Origin: Emmonsiellopsis sp. PD_33
Lineage: Eukaryota; Ascomycota; Eurotiomycetes; Onygenales; Ajellomycetaceae
Assembly: GCA_032988165.1 (NCBI GenBank)
Contig: JANTQF010000603.1
Coordinates: 1-10,203 of the forward strand
DNA length: 10,203 bases
Reading direction: 5' to 3'
The translations under genes were made by a program, and so were the position numbers. Numbering within the stretch: position 1 is the stretch's first letter; the number at the start of each line of letters is the position of its first letter. Shown piece after piece: positions 1-9,200 of this stretch. The notes beneath the pieces were generated by a model. It did not search any database and was not told the origin of the DNA. It saw only the letters and a program-made list of their open reading frames with translations.

Positions 1-112
1 TGGGGGGGGCGCGGACTCTCTCATTTATACTTCCATTTTTTCACCCAAAACTTATAAGAAAAATTCTCCAAAATCCTTCTCCATTTTTTATTTCCTTCTT
101 ATTTATTTTTTA

Positions 113-155
113 TTTTTTTTTTTTTCCCCCCCCCCCCCTTTTTTTTTTTTTTTTT
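113..155. repeat. Compound homopolymer tract T13-C13-T17
   Basis: Thirteen T (113-125) are followed directly by thirteen C (126-138) and seventeen T (139-155). The whole of about 60-160 is nearly pure pyrimidine on the plus strand. Such polypyrimidine tracts occur in fungal intergenic DNA. Exact run lengths are unreliable in most sequencing chemistries, so the counts should be read as approximate. Confidence 0.9.
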
Positions 156-210
156 CTTTCCATGACACAGCCACCATCTCTAACTAACTAAACGAGAAGG
201 AAATATTTCA

Positions 211-234
211 CCCCTCCACCCCTCCACCCCTCCA
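211..234. repeat. Tandem repeat, 8-bp unit x3
   Basis: The unit cccctcca occurs three times in perfect tandem. Shorter imperfect repeats follow nearby: cgtgaaa twice at 274-287, and ggct/ggat units at about 433-455. These look like microsatellite-type slippage products, and no function is implied. Confidence 0.85.
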
Positions 235-383
235 TACCCATCAATGCGCAGCGTACCTTCGCGAAATGCGAAACGTGAAACGTGAAACAGGGGGCTTTTA
301 CGAAAGGGGGTGTTTGATCGGTTGGGTGGTGGGCAGGTTGATAAATTGATAATACGGGAATGAGCATATAGATATGTATGTTA

Positions 384-389
384 TTTATT
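384..389 (-). terminator. Candidate polyadenylation signal of the minus-strand gene
   Basis: Read on the minus strand this is AATAAA, about 425 nt beyond the stop codon at 812-814. The surroundings are AT-rich, as expected for a fungal 3' end. Other AATAAA-like hexamers occur further left at about 90-115, so the true cleavage site cannot be fixed. Fungal signals are loose, and this is the nearest perfect match I noticed rather than a demonstrated site. Confidence 0.3.
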
Positions 390-811
390 TATAGCTCTTT
401 GTCTGTATTCCCGCATCTGATAAGACTGGCTACTGGCTGGCTGGCTGGATGGATGGGGAATGGTAATTGGTTTGGATGAGGGATGATGTGGGTGGGTTGA
501 AGAAATTGGTTCATTGATATCAATTCATAACCGGCGTTGGGATTAAGTGGAGAAAAGGACAGACGAATAGGAACAGGTTTAAGATTTGAAATAAAGAAAG
601 AAGCCAAAGAAATAAATTAAAAGAAAAAAAGAGAAGAAAAAGAGGGGGAAAAATATCTCACAAGAACAGAACGTGGTAGAGCGAACGCATCATTCGATGG
701 GTATATACAGGACCAAGCCAAGGGGAATAAAATAACTAAAGAAGATATCCAATAACAAATCGTAACACTAAATGAACGCCGCATAAATATCCCCTGGACA
801 TATATCGAAAA

Positions 812-3800
812 CTACCCGGGAATCCCCTTTGCAGCGTTCCGCCTCTTGGCATCTTCCAGCGCCTTGCGGAGCCGTTGTTTCTGCTCGTCCTCGGCGTCCG
901 GTACACCAGGCGGAGTCTTTGGGGGCACGGGAGGCGGCGTCTCGACGATCGATGCCAGAGGTGGTGGCGAACTCAACCCGCCCCCGTTTAACGTCGGCGG
1001 GCCGAATCCCGCCTTGCGCATCATAGCTAGCGTCTCTCGGATATTTGCCATTATCGCTTCATGCCCCGTCTTCACGCTGTCAAGCCGCATCTGCAGGTCG
1101 TCGCGGATTTTGACATCTTCTTTCTTCTTCTCTTCCTCCAGGCGGTGGAAGATTTCCGGGCCCGCGCTGGCGACGCGAGCTTCGGAGACGGACACCTCGT
1201 AGTCTGAGTCATTGAGGAAGCGGTCTGCTATGCCGAAACTGAGAAGGATGGATTCGGAATCCGTGCCGAGATATTTGACAAAGCCTGAGACGTTGTTCAT
1301 CAGTTGTTCCGTCTCTGGGGGAACTTTGCCAAGGCTGTTGATGAATCGTCCGTCAATCTTCTTCGCTTTGGCTGCGATGTCGTCGAGGAGACTTTGATTT
1401 TCTCCCAGTCCGCGCATACTGGCATCATCGAACGAGTCCATTAGGAAGTTCGCCCGACTGTCTCTCTCCTTGGCCGCATCAAGTATATTTCTCTTCTCCA
1501 TTATGTCGAAATCCTTGTCAAGTTGCTTGAGCGAAGCGGACTCTCCCAGGAAAATCCAATACCTGCGCTCCGCCTTCTTACGCCGACGCTCTCGCTCCAA
1601 GACGGCCTCAGATTGCTTGTCGTGTCGACGCTCGAGTTTCTGGAAAACCTCCACGGCGTTTTTCATCGTATGCGAGAGTTGATATTTGTCCATTTTTGAC
1701 ATTTTTGACGAACCGGGTAAAAGATCACTAGCCGCGGCTTCTGAGTTGAGAAGGTCGATCGCTCGATCATACTGAGCTTGTAACTGCGAAATTTCGTCCT
1801 TCAGCCGACTTTCAATAGGATTAAACACATTAGTGACATAGCTTTCAAACTCCTTTCTTTCCTCCGTAAGCTGTCGCTGAGCTTCTGTCTGCCTAAATTC
1901 ATCCTCCAAAACATTAATATCGGAATATCCGATCTCCTTATCATTAAAAAGGCTGTCGATATGATGCTCCGATTCCTCCTGACGGGCTCTACGTTGATTA
2001 TCGAGCGCAGGGCGCTGCTTTTGTATCTCTTCGTCCCACTTCTCGGTATATTCCTGGATGAAATGAAAATTATCCGGAATGGCCCCCAGTTCCTTCTGAT
2101 ACCCAATAATTTGAGGGTTCCGAGCTGGGTCAGGAAGCACATTGGGAATCAATGCTCGCAACTCATCGAATAGTGCGAGGCTGTTGCCCGCGAGTGACTG
2201 ATTAAGTAGCACTTTGCCAAGGGAATCGGAACGGTTGCGTTTCCCACGGTAGGCAACACTCTTTTCTCTTATCAACCCGATAAACGTTTCATCATGTTCA
2301 CCCTTCCCTGTAGATGGAACATGTAAAGAGCTGGCTCCCATTGGAGGTGCAATAGTTGGTTGTGCTAAGGTCCTGCCGCTTTCAACGGATGCCAGACGCA
2401 GGGCAGAGTATGCCTGATATGCCGGCCGATCAAAAGTTAACTGTTCAGAGCCCCTTTGCGGGCCCTCCGCATATCGAAACGGTGTGTAGACAGGCCTCGT
2501 AGGACCGCTGGAGAACGGAACTGCACTCTGGCTTCGAGGGAACACGGGACTGGTACCAAGAGGGACAGAGGTTGATCGCGGGAAGTTTGACATTGGGCTC
2601 GCGGTTGAGACTGCACTGAAGGGCTCATTAAGACTGCTCTGTTGAAATCGAGTCTGTAGCGGGGGAGTTGGATTGGATGCTGATCTATGAAGGCCATCTC
2701 CGGCAACCCTTTTCTGTAGCTGCTTTTGAGCTGAAAGAGCAGAAGCGAGTATTGGTCTGCCGCCGGGGCTGTACGTAAGGACATCATCTCCATCTTGCGA
2801 CACAGACCCCGTGATGGCTGTTTGAATCTCCGGAACAGGGCCAGACTGCCTTCTAATAGCGAGATTCGCTGGCTTGAGATCGGCCTCTTCTATACCATAG
2901 AGGATTTCACGCAGTTTGGACTCTTTGGTTAGGAAATGTGTGAATATTTTGAACCTCTCCTCATCTGATTTAGCGGCCATTTCTTTTCGAAGCATTGTAA
3001 CATATCGGCTCAAGGAGGATTTGTACCATGGATCAAGATCTTCATTCGGATCAACGACTTTAATTATTGGCTTTGGGGCTGGTTGCTCTGCTTTAGGTGT
3101 GATGGAACGAGGGCTCTCATGGCGAGGAGTTTGGCTTGGGGCCGGAGGTGTCGATACACGGGGTTGTTCTAGGCAAGGCGAAGATGGTTTTGGGGTGGAA
3201 TCCTTTGACGAGGTGTTAAGTGGACGAGGGAGTTCGGACGATACCGGGTGAGACCAAGCTTGGATGACACCGTCGATTATTGTCGACTCTTCAGCAGACA
3301 CGTCGGATATAGCAATACTATCAGCGCGTTCAGGCTGTGGGGGGCTGGGAGCCTGTTGTCTCTCTGGCACAGGAGCATCCACAGTTGGGGCAGGAGGCGG
3401 TTGTGTGGCGGCAGTGGGTGTTTCTATTTTTGGTTGGCTCTGTGGAGGAGTTACAAGGTCGTGCTGCGGAGGAGATGTCGTTGGGGAGGGCTGAGAGGGA
3501 AGTTCAAATGTATCGGTATGCTTCGCAGGGACTTCGGGTTTGAAGTTAAAGGCCTCTGTATCATCGAATTCATCCGGAGCAGCAGTAAAGTGTTCCCAAT
3601 CAGATGGGCCCCCTGTTCCTAATGCGGACGCGCCTGTGGCCAAAGTTGGTGGTTGCGGGTTGGCTGGAATAGCTGGAACAGCCGGAGCAGGCGCAGGGGG
3701 TGAAACATATGGGGATGGCACTGATGAATGGCTCTGGTCCGCTGGAGGTGGTGGTGCTAGCGGGGGAGGGGTTTGAGTATAGTCATGTAGGGACGGAGCG

Positions 3801-4582
3801 GTTCCAGCAGCATTGAACTGGCTCGGCGGGATTGTCTGGTGATGTTGTGGTGATGGATCATAGTGGTGGGTAGGTGGCTGGTCGGAATAGTTTAGCTGGG
3901 GCGCCCAGCCGGCAGGGTTTTGATGCTGCTCTGCCTGGTACGCCGGGGGAATAGGTGGAGGGGCGGGCGGGATATGCTGATTATCTGGAAACCCGGCGTC
4001 CTGGAAAGACTGCCAAGGCTGTTGCGCTTGATGCGGTTGATGGTATGGATCAGGGACATTCACTGCTGGGTTTTGCGGGTAGTATTGCTGGTTTGGTTGG
4101 GATGTAGGCGGGGCCCATGGTGTAGCTTGCGGAGGGGATGGTGCTTGGGCAGGGTCGAAGGCGCTTGACGGGCGTGGCTACAACAGTTGGTTAGTATGTT
4201 ACGCATCGCGGGACGGCTCGCGCATTAAACCTACTGGCAATGGCGGAGCTGGCAACTGGTTTCCGTGCAGGCTCTGGTGATGTTGATGATGATGTTGCTG
4301 GTTGTATCGCACCCCCCACGTAGAGGTATCTGTAGTTGGAGAGAACCCACTTTGCGGATTAAGATCTCCTGACGGCATCGGACCGTACGTCCCCGGGTTG
4401 TACGAGGATGCGCCTGTCCCCGAAGGCGGAGGAGGGGGCGGGGGAGGTAGAGGCTGCTCGGCGGGCTGCCATGGAGGCCCATGGTGGGTGGGCGGAGGGA
4501 CCTGCCATTCGGGCTGGGAGGGGCCCGAAGAGGCCGGGGGGTAAAAGGGTGGAGGATTATGGGGTTGCTGAGACCCATACAT
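812..4582 (-). CDS. Large proline-rich, coiled-coil protein of unknown family (two exons)
   Basis: The coding sequence joins exon 1 (4582-4235, 116 codons) to exon 2 (4177-812), giving about 1237 residues. The start ATG at 4582 has A at -3 and opens with MYGSQQPHN. Residues 1 to about 490 are rich in Pro, Gln, His and Ser, with eight prolines at 46-53 and a His/Gln cluster at 97-103. A compact block at 498-547 starts DPWYKSSLSRYVTMLRK and looks folded and helical. A Ser/Pro linker covers about 555-750. Charged helical, coiled-coil-like sequence covers about 750-1174, with a strongly basic stretch near 965-990. The tail has a class II SH3-ligand-like PxxPxK at 1198-1203 and a Lys/Arg-rich end. 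No signal peptide or membrane segment is seen. I do not recognise the family. A cytoplasmic scaffold or actin/endocytosis-type adaptor is a guess from composition only. Exon 2 is one uninterrupted frame, so the gene model is strong and the function open. Confidence 0.88.
4178..4234 (-). other. Intron (57 nt) in the proline-rich gene
   Basis: Read on the minus strand, the intron opens with GTAGGT at 4234 and ends TGTTGTAG at 4178. A perfect TACTAAC branch point lies at 4196-4190, about 10 nt before the acceptor AG. Splicing is phase 0: exon 1 ends in a CCA codon and exon 2 starts CCA CGC CCG. The proline-rich composition continues unbroken across the join. A second possible donor (GTTTAA) lies 4 nt further in but would shift the frame. 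Without splicing, exon 1 stops at a TAA at 4201-4199. Confidence 0.9.
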
Positions 4583-4711
4583 ATCTGCAAAACGGGAGGA
4601 TTTAGCATTGATATACGCTGCCAGGGGTCATGGAAAAGCTTACTGGGCGCTGGGGAAGAGTTGGATGGTCCCAAGGGTCGCGGATCGCGGGAACCTCAGT
4701 TGCGCACCCAT
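4557..4711 (-). promoter_or_regulatory. Upstream ORF in the leader, overlapping the main start after splicing
   Basis: An ATG at 4711 opens a short frame (MGAQLRFPRS...). If the intron at 4585-4643 is removed, the frame runs through the main ATG in another phase and stops at TAA 4559-4557, giving 31 codons that overlap the main CDS by about 26 nt. If the intron is retained, the frame stops at a TAA formed at the donor site itself (CAG|TAA), more than 50 nt before the main ATG. The uATG context is weak at -3 (T) but has G at +4. It matters only if transcription starts upstream of 4711, which the pyrimidine-rich stretch at about 4740-4815 suggests. Confidence 0.4.
4585..4643 (-). other. Probable 5'UTR intron (59 nt) just before the start codon
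   Basis: On the minus strand a good donor GTAAGC at 4643 pairs with a pyrimidine-rich acceptor CGTTTTGCAG ending at 4585. A branch-like TGCTAAA lies about 20 nt before the acceptor. The acceptor lies only 2 nt upstream of the ATG at 4582. The frame of that ATG meets an upstream TGA at about 4700 with no earlier ATG after it, so the intron would sit in the untranslated leader. The length matches the coding intron of the same gene. This is inferred from splice signals alone. Confidence 0.6.
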
Positions 4712-4820
4712 AGAACAGGATAAGCTTGCTGCGGTTTGTGGTTCTCTCTTCTCGCTGGGCGTGCCTGAGGCGCCAAAGGCGAGACAGAGATAGAGTCGCG
4801 CAGACTGCTGAAGAGATGTT

Positions 4821-4841
4821 GAACTTGGAACTTGGAACTTG
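4821..4841. repeat. Tandem heptamer GAACTTG x3
   Basis: Three perfect head-to-tail copies of a 7-bp unit (CAAGTTC on the minus strand) lie about 240 bp upstream of the minus-strand start codon, in its presumed promoter or leader. A regulatory role is possible but unproven. A slippage repeat is equally likely. Confidence 0.75.
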
Positions 4842-5623
4842 GGAGGATCAAGATGGTTTGTGACGGATGAAGTCAGCGACTCGAACTTGTCCCGATTAGG
4901 CGGGCTGATAAGAGCCGCATCCAACACCGCGCTGAACGCAAAACCTGAAACAAACAACCGCCAGAACAAAGAATCCGGCACAGCACTCGCAGCTTCGATG
5001 GGGACGGCTATATCGTGTCGTCTTGATCTGCTACGCCGCGACAAGTACCACACGGACAGGACTCAGTTCGGGGATTTACGACTGCAAAATAGGAGCTCGT
5101 GGCCCAAAAATAGCCCCACGAGCAAGCTTACATCGGCATGGATGGCAGTGCACAGCCTGCAAGCCACCGCGTCGTCTACGGAGACTGCTTATTGGGCGAG
5201 TGTATGCAGAGTGGGGGAGATGGCAGCAAACAAGAAACACCCAGGCCTCCTTAATTTCTGCTGAAAGGGACTTCAAGAGCGCTTGGATGTCCAGCAACCT
5301 GCACATTGGATCTCTTGACTCCAGCGCCTGGGCTAATCACTTCACGACATTCTACACTCAGATCAGGGAGTCGAGCTCGCTGTCAGGAATAGGCTCTGTT
5401 TATTTGATGTGATTTTCTTCGACTGGCATACCTAGTACCCTGGCTAGGACATGCGCGATGTTACGAAACCATTCCACGCTGGTTTTGGCCCCCAACGCTT
5501 CACTGGTAGTTCCATGAAAGGACTTTTAGAGGAGGAGACTGGCTTTGCCATTGCTCTTGGAACCGCTGTTCTGGCATGGGCTATCCCAAGGATAAGAACA
5601 TAGTTGGACAATGCAGCCATGGG

Positions 5624-5660
5624 TTTGCTGTTGGCATGTATACACCAGCAAATCTGCCAA
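5624..5660. repeat. Two interleaved short inverted repeats
   Basis: TTTGCTG (5624-5630) is the reverse complement of CAGCAAA (5646-5652), and TTGGCA (5631-5636) is the reverse complement of TGCCAA (5655-5660). The arms are perfect but only 7 and 6 bp long. Their order is interleaved, as in an H-type pseudoknot. Chance occurrence cannot be excluded. Confidence 0.45.
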
Positions 5661-5950
5661 AAATATTCACTTGATGGCCCTTCATCTGCATAAAAGGGGA
5701 AGACTGCAACTGGTGATGTTCAAGTGAATTTTCCATTGTTTTGCACACAGTGAATTGGTTCTGCTACTGAAACAAAGATGCCTTTGTTGCAGATATTCTC
5801 ATTGCTGACTATGCTCAGCTCTCTAAGCTCTTTCACCTCGAAACGTCACTCTTCTTTCACTGGAGCCGTTTGCCGTTGTGTTTTGTTCCAGATATGGATT
5901 CTTTTTGTTTCTACCAGCCCCGTATATGGCTTCTTTTATTTGTCCAAACA

Positions 5951-6223
5951 CTATATACAATCTCCTGTTTGCCTCATCCCCGCTGTTGCTTCTGCCATGC
6001 TCTCCAAGAGATTTCGGGGACCGCTATTTCGGCGAATTTTCTACCAATCCTGCATACATACCTTTTATTTCATACGAAATTGAGCCCGACCAACCTTCCC
6101 TCCCAAGAATTTGCGAGTTTCTAGGAGTACTTCTTAGCATTTATAGTTTCTAGGGACATTTCCTTTTTATTCTAGGGCTCGTTTCCGCCCCGGTGGCTTA
6201 CGATTCCGCATTTCGTTGATACT
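5951..6223 (+). promoter_or_regulatory. Candidate core promoter and leader of the SET gene
   Basis: A TATA-like ctatatacaa lies at 5951-5960 and a CCAAT pentamer at 6044-6048. A pyrimidine-rich stretch with several tag acceptor-like triplets runs from about 6090 to 6180. The order (TATA-like upstream of CCAAT) is not canonical, so these are weak candidates. A leader intron ending at the tattctag near 6175 is possible, but no convincing donor/branch pair was found. Confidence 0.25.
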
Positions 6224-9200
6224 ATGGCGGCGGATCCCTCCAGAGCGCAGCAACAGGGACCACCCCATCCACCCCCTCCACCCCGACTCTCCACTGGCCA
6301 AGTTGTTTTCAATGAGCTGCCACCAGAGGGAGCAATTCGACCGCCGTACTTCCCTCGACGACCAGAGCTGTTCGACCAGGTCGAATGGGGAAATTTGCCT
6401 ACCTCTGAGGAAGCTCAAAAAGCATATCGGATATGGTCCATGCAAGATTCCTGTCTGGAGGATGTGTCAAAAACATCAACAGAGGAGCTTCCTGAACCGC
6501 AAGATTGTCTTGCCCGCAACGTTTACGAAAACATCCTACAATACCACCTCTTTCCGTTAACAGAGCAGCAGTGGCGGCCCAATGCGCAGTACAGATATAT
6601 CCCAATGACCGATTCCTACGAGCCATGGAGTTACGATGATATTTTCGGCCCAGACGGTGATCGGGAACGATCGGCACCGCCTGAGTCGTCGCCAATACTG
6701 ATAAAGGGGCGTGATGTACTCCTAGATCGATTTTGGACCAAAGTGAGGCTCCAAGCAGAGCTCCGATCTCGACAATTAGATACGAACGGCCTTGTTGCGG
6801 TTTTGCGGCGGCGCCTGTACGACGACGAGAGAACTAAACAGCAGGAGCCTTCAGATAAGGAGAGTCTTTTACCACGAGAGGACTTGTCTCAATGGGGAAT
6901 CCCTCGCAACAACGATTACATGCTTCATATCACTTCACACGAGAAGATTTCGCCTCTGGATATGTATACGTGGGCGATCCTACTCAGTCCATACAACCCT
7001 ACTTACTGGACTAGCCGCGCATTCCTCCATTACCAGATGGGATATTTTGACCTTGCTCTCGGCGATGCCTACCGTGCCCAGCTGCTTTGCGAAGTGCTGG
7101 TGACCCCGGGGACACGGAACTTACAACCAGGCTTATATGTGCGCGCCTGGGACGCAATCGAGCAACATATATGCCAGATCCCCTCGGAGCACGGGGACAT
7201 GTCCCGTGAAGCCCGGCTATTACGGAGGCCTAACGGGGTTAACTACTTCGTTCCAACGTTGCGGAAGGCTATACACCACATTATTAGCCTCGGTCTTTTG
7301 GGGTTACATTGTTGGTCGGATTACGAGGCGATGGAGGACTATCTGACTAAACGAGTCGTGATGCCGGATCGGGATGCCATGGCGTTCAAGGTGCGTCGGG
7401 ACGGGATGCAAACTTTTATAGAGAACAAAAAGAGGATCAAGGCCCGGAATGATGAGGAGTACTTCTTCGAACGTCACTATGGATATGTCGTCTGGCGAGA
7501 ATACCCCTATAGCGCCCGAGATGTTGATAGGATTTCTCCCGAGTTTACGGAGAAGATAAACAACGATATTATCGGCAGATCCCTGGCTACGACATCGAAT
7601 GCCCCCAAGATTACTGTCCACAAAGATGTAGATGACGACTTGGCGGTTTACGCAATGGAAACGATACCAATGGGCGAAGTCATCTATGTGGACGAACCGT
7701 CGATTAGGGGCCACCTCCATCCTGCCAGGCGCGAAGAGAATCCCGCGCATTACTGTGAAAACTGCAAGAAAGAACTCCCTGCTTTGGTTGTTGAGCAACA
7801 GCAGATGATGAGCATGCAAGCGTCGATACCTGGCGCCCATAATCTCACCAACCTACTGTGTGATTGCTCCAAGCTTCCCTCAGACCCATTATTTTGGTGT
7901 GAACCGCCGTTGTACACAGACGCGAGTAGCCCAACCGAGGGCGAAGCCGGGCCATCCTCGTTTACCACTACTAGTAGGGTGACCCGCTCCCGTAGCCGCG
8001 CTCTCCAGGCGGGGCGGAAAGGTAGGGTAGGACTAGGACAGAGGCCATCGAATAAAAGGCAGAGGACTGAGGCCGATTCTGAGGATACCGAACCAATCCA
8101 ACCGCCAGCTAAGAGGCCCCGATCGTGTCTAGATATAGCGCGTTCTCTCTATCATTATCGGGCATGCGGGAAGGACTGGTCATGGCTGCATGATGCGATG
8201 CGACCGAACTATTCGACACGTACAAACGGCGCGGAGGGCCATGGTAGATATCTATCACACTCGCACGAGCAACACGGAACGATTCTGAGCCTCTTGCTCC
8301 GAGAAGTTTTTGACATGACCCTTCATCGTCGCAAGGTGGACAATAGACCCAACCTTCTGGCACATGAGCTGGATGAAATGATGCCGCTCTTCGGAGGCAA
8401 GGAAGACTTTCGGCTCCCTTTTTCGTTCACAGCCAATATCCAAGTCCCGTTTGATATTCTACAATGCTTGGGCGTCAACATTTTTCGAGATCTCACCTTC
8501 GACACATGGGTCATCCAAACAGTCCTTAGAAAACTAATCCCCAACGTCGTCCCATGGGACGTCCACCGGCGTGGCCTTCAGGATCTTCCAGAGCCCCAAA
8601 TAGTCAAAGAACAGCGCGCAAACATGAGCAGAATCGTCGGACCAAATAGACCTGAAGACATTGACCCGACATTCCGCGATCTATACATATTCCCGGGCCT
8701 GGCCATGTTCAACCACTCCTGCACGGACATGAACAACGCAACGACCGATTGGGACACGGCCGTCCCCAACCGCATTCTCGTATGGGCACGCAAGAAAATA
8801 AACAAAGGCGACGAGATTCTCCTCTCCTATGCCCCTAGGAAATTAACCCCCCAGAACGCCCACCGCCTCTTCTATTCAAACTGCACCTGCGGAGTATGCG
8901 ACACCGGCTCAGACAGTCCTGACACCCCAACCTTCCCCGATGATTCCGCCGCTTATGGACCGCCCAGCAGTCCAGAAAGCGACCCATCACCATCACCTGC
9001 CACCCAGTCATCGTCGGGGCCTTCGAACGGGGGAGACAACCAAGGCGGCCGACCGATCCCAGACCCAGCTGTTGTCGCTGCTGCGGAAGAGGCTATCACC
9101 GCCATGGACCAGCTTGAAAACCCCCTACGTCAACTTACCGCGGATGAGAATTACGATGATTCGACGGGCTCCGACTCACCTATTTCCGTGCCTGAGGATA

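Larger units (their letters stand above)
1..811. other. Non-coding 3' flank of the minus-strand gene
   Basis: No convincing gene is seen here. The stretch is AT-rich and full of homopolymers and short tandem repeats. The only open frame of note is a 72-codon minus-strand frame at 389-607, which has no recognisable motif and lies in the expected 3'UTR of the gene ending at 812. The left edge begins with a run of eight G. The stretch should hold the 3'UTR and polyadenylation site of the minus-strand gene. Whatever lies to the left is outside the window. Confidence 0.7.
4712..6223. promoter_or_regulatory. Divergent (head-to-head) intergenic region with both promoters
   Basis: The minus-strand gene reads left from 4582 and the SET gene reads right from 6224, so this stretch must contain both promoters and leaders. 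Several overlapping open frames of 70-140 codons occur at 4839-5412 and 5778-6153 in multiple phases. None shows a recognisable domain or consistent protein-like composition, so I call no gene. The left part is of mixed composition. The right part (about 5700-6200) is pyrimidine-rich on the plus strand, typical of a fungal leader region. No tRNA or other RNA gene was recognised. Confidence 0.7.

Noticed and set aside
389..607. 72-codon minus-strand frame in the left flank
   Set aside because: It lies in the expected 3'UTR, with no motif and biased by low-complexity tandem repeats.
4061..4063. GTG at 4063 as a start for the large minus-strand frame
   Set aside because: Fungal nuclear genes start at ATG. 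The frame stays open upstream and joins exon 1 in phase through a clear intron, which explains the missing ATG.
4873..4895. Minus-strand aGTTCGAgTC resembling a tRNA B box
   Set aside because: The flanking bases do not form a T-arm stem and no A box, acceptor stem or anticodon arm could be placed around it.
5778..6153. Small hydrophobic plus-strand ORFs (101, 84 and 91 codons in three phases)
   Set aside because: Three overlapping phases are open at once because the stretch is pyrimidine-rich and low in stops. None has a convincing start context or domain, and all lie in the leader/promoter of the SET gene.
7304..7840. 178-codon minus-strand frame opposite the SET gene
   Set aside because: It lies wholly antisense to a domain-supported coding sequence and shows no domain of its own.
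7901..8125. Unspliced intron within the SET gene
   Set aside because: The segment is a multiple of three with no stop, and encodes coherent basic NLS-like clusters. No strong donor/branch/acceptor set was found. It is kept as coding but flagged for RNA-seq.
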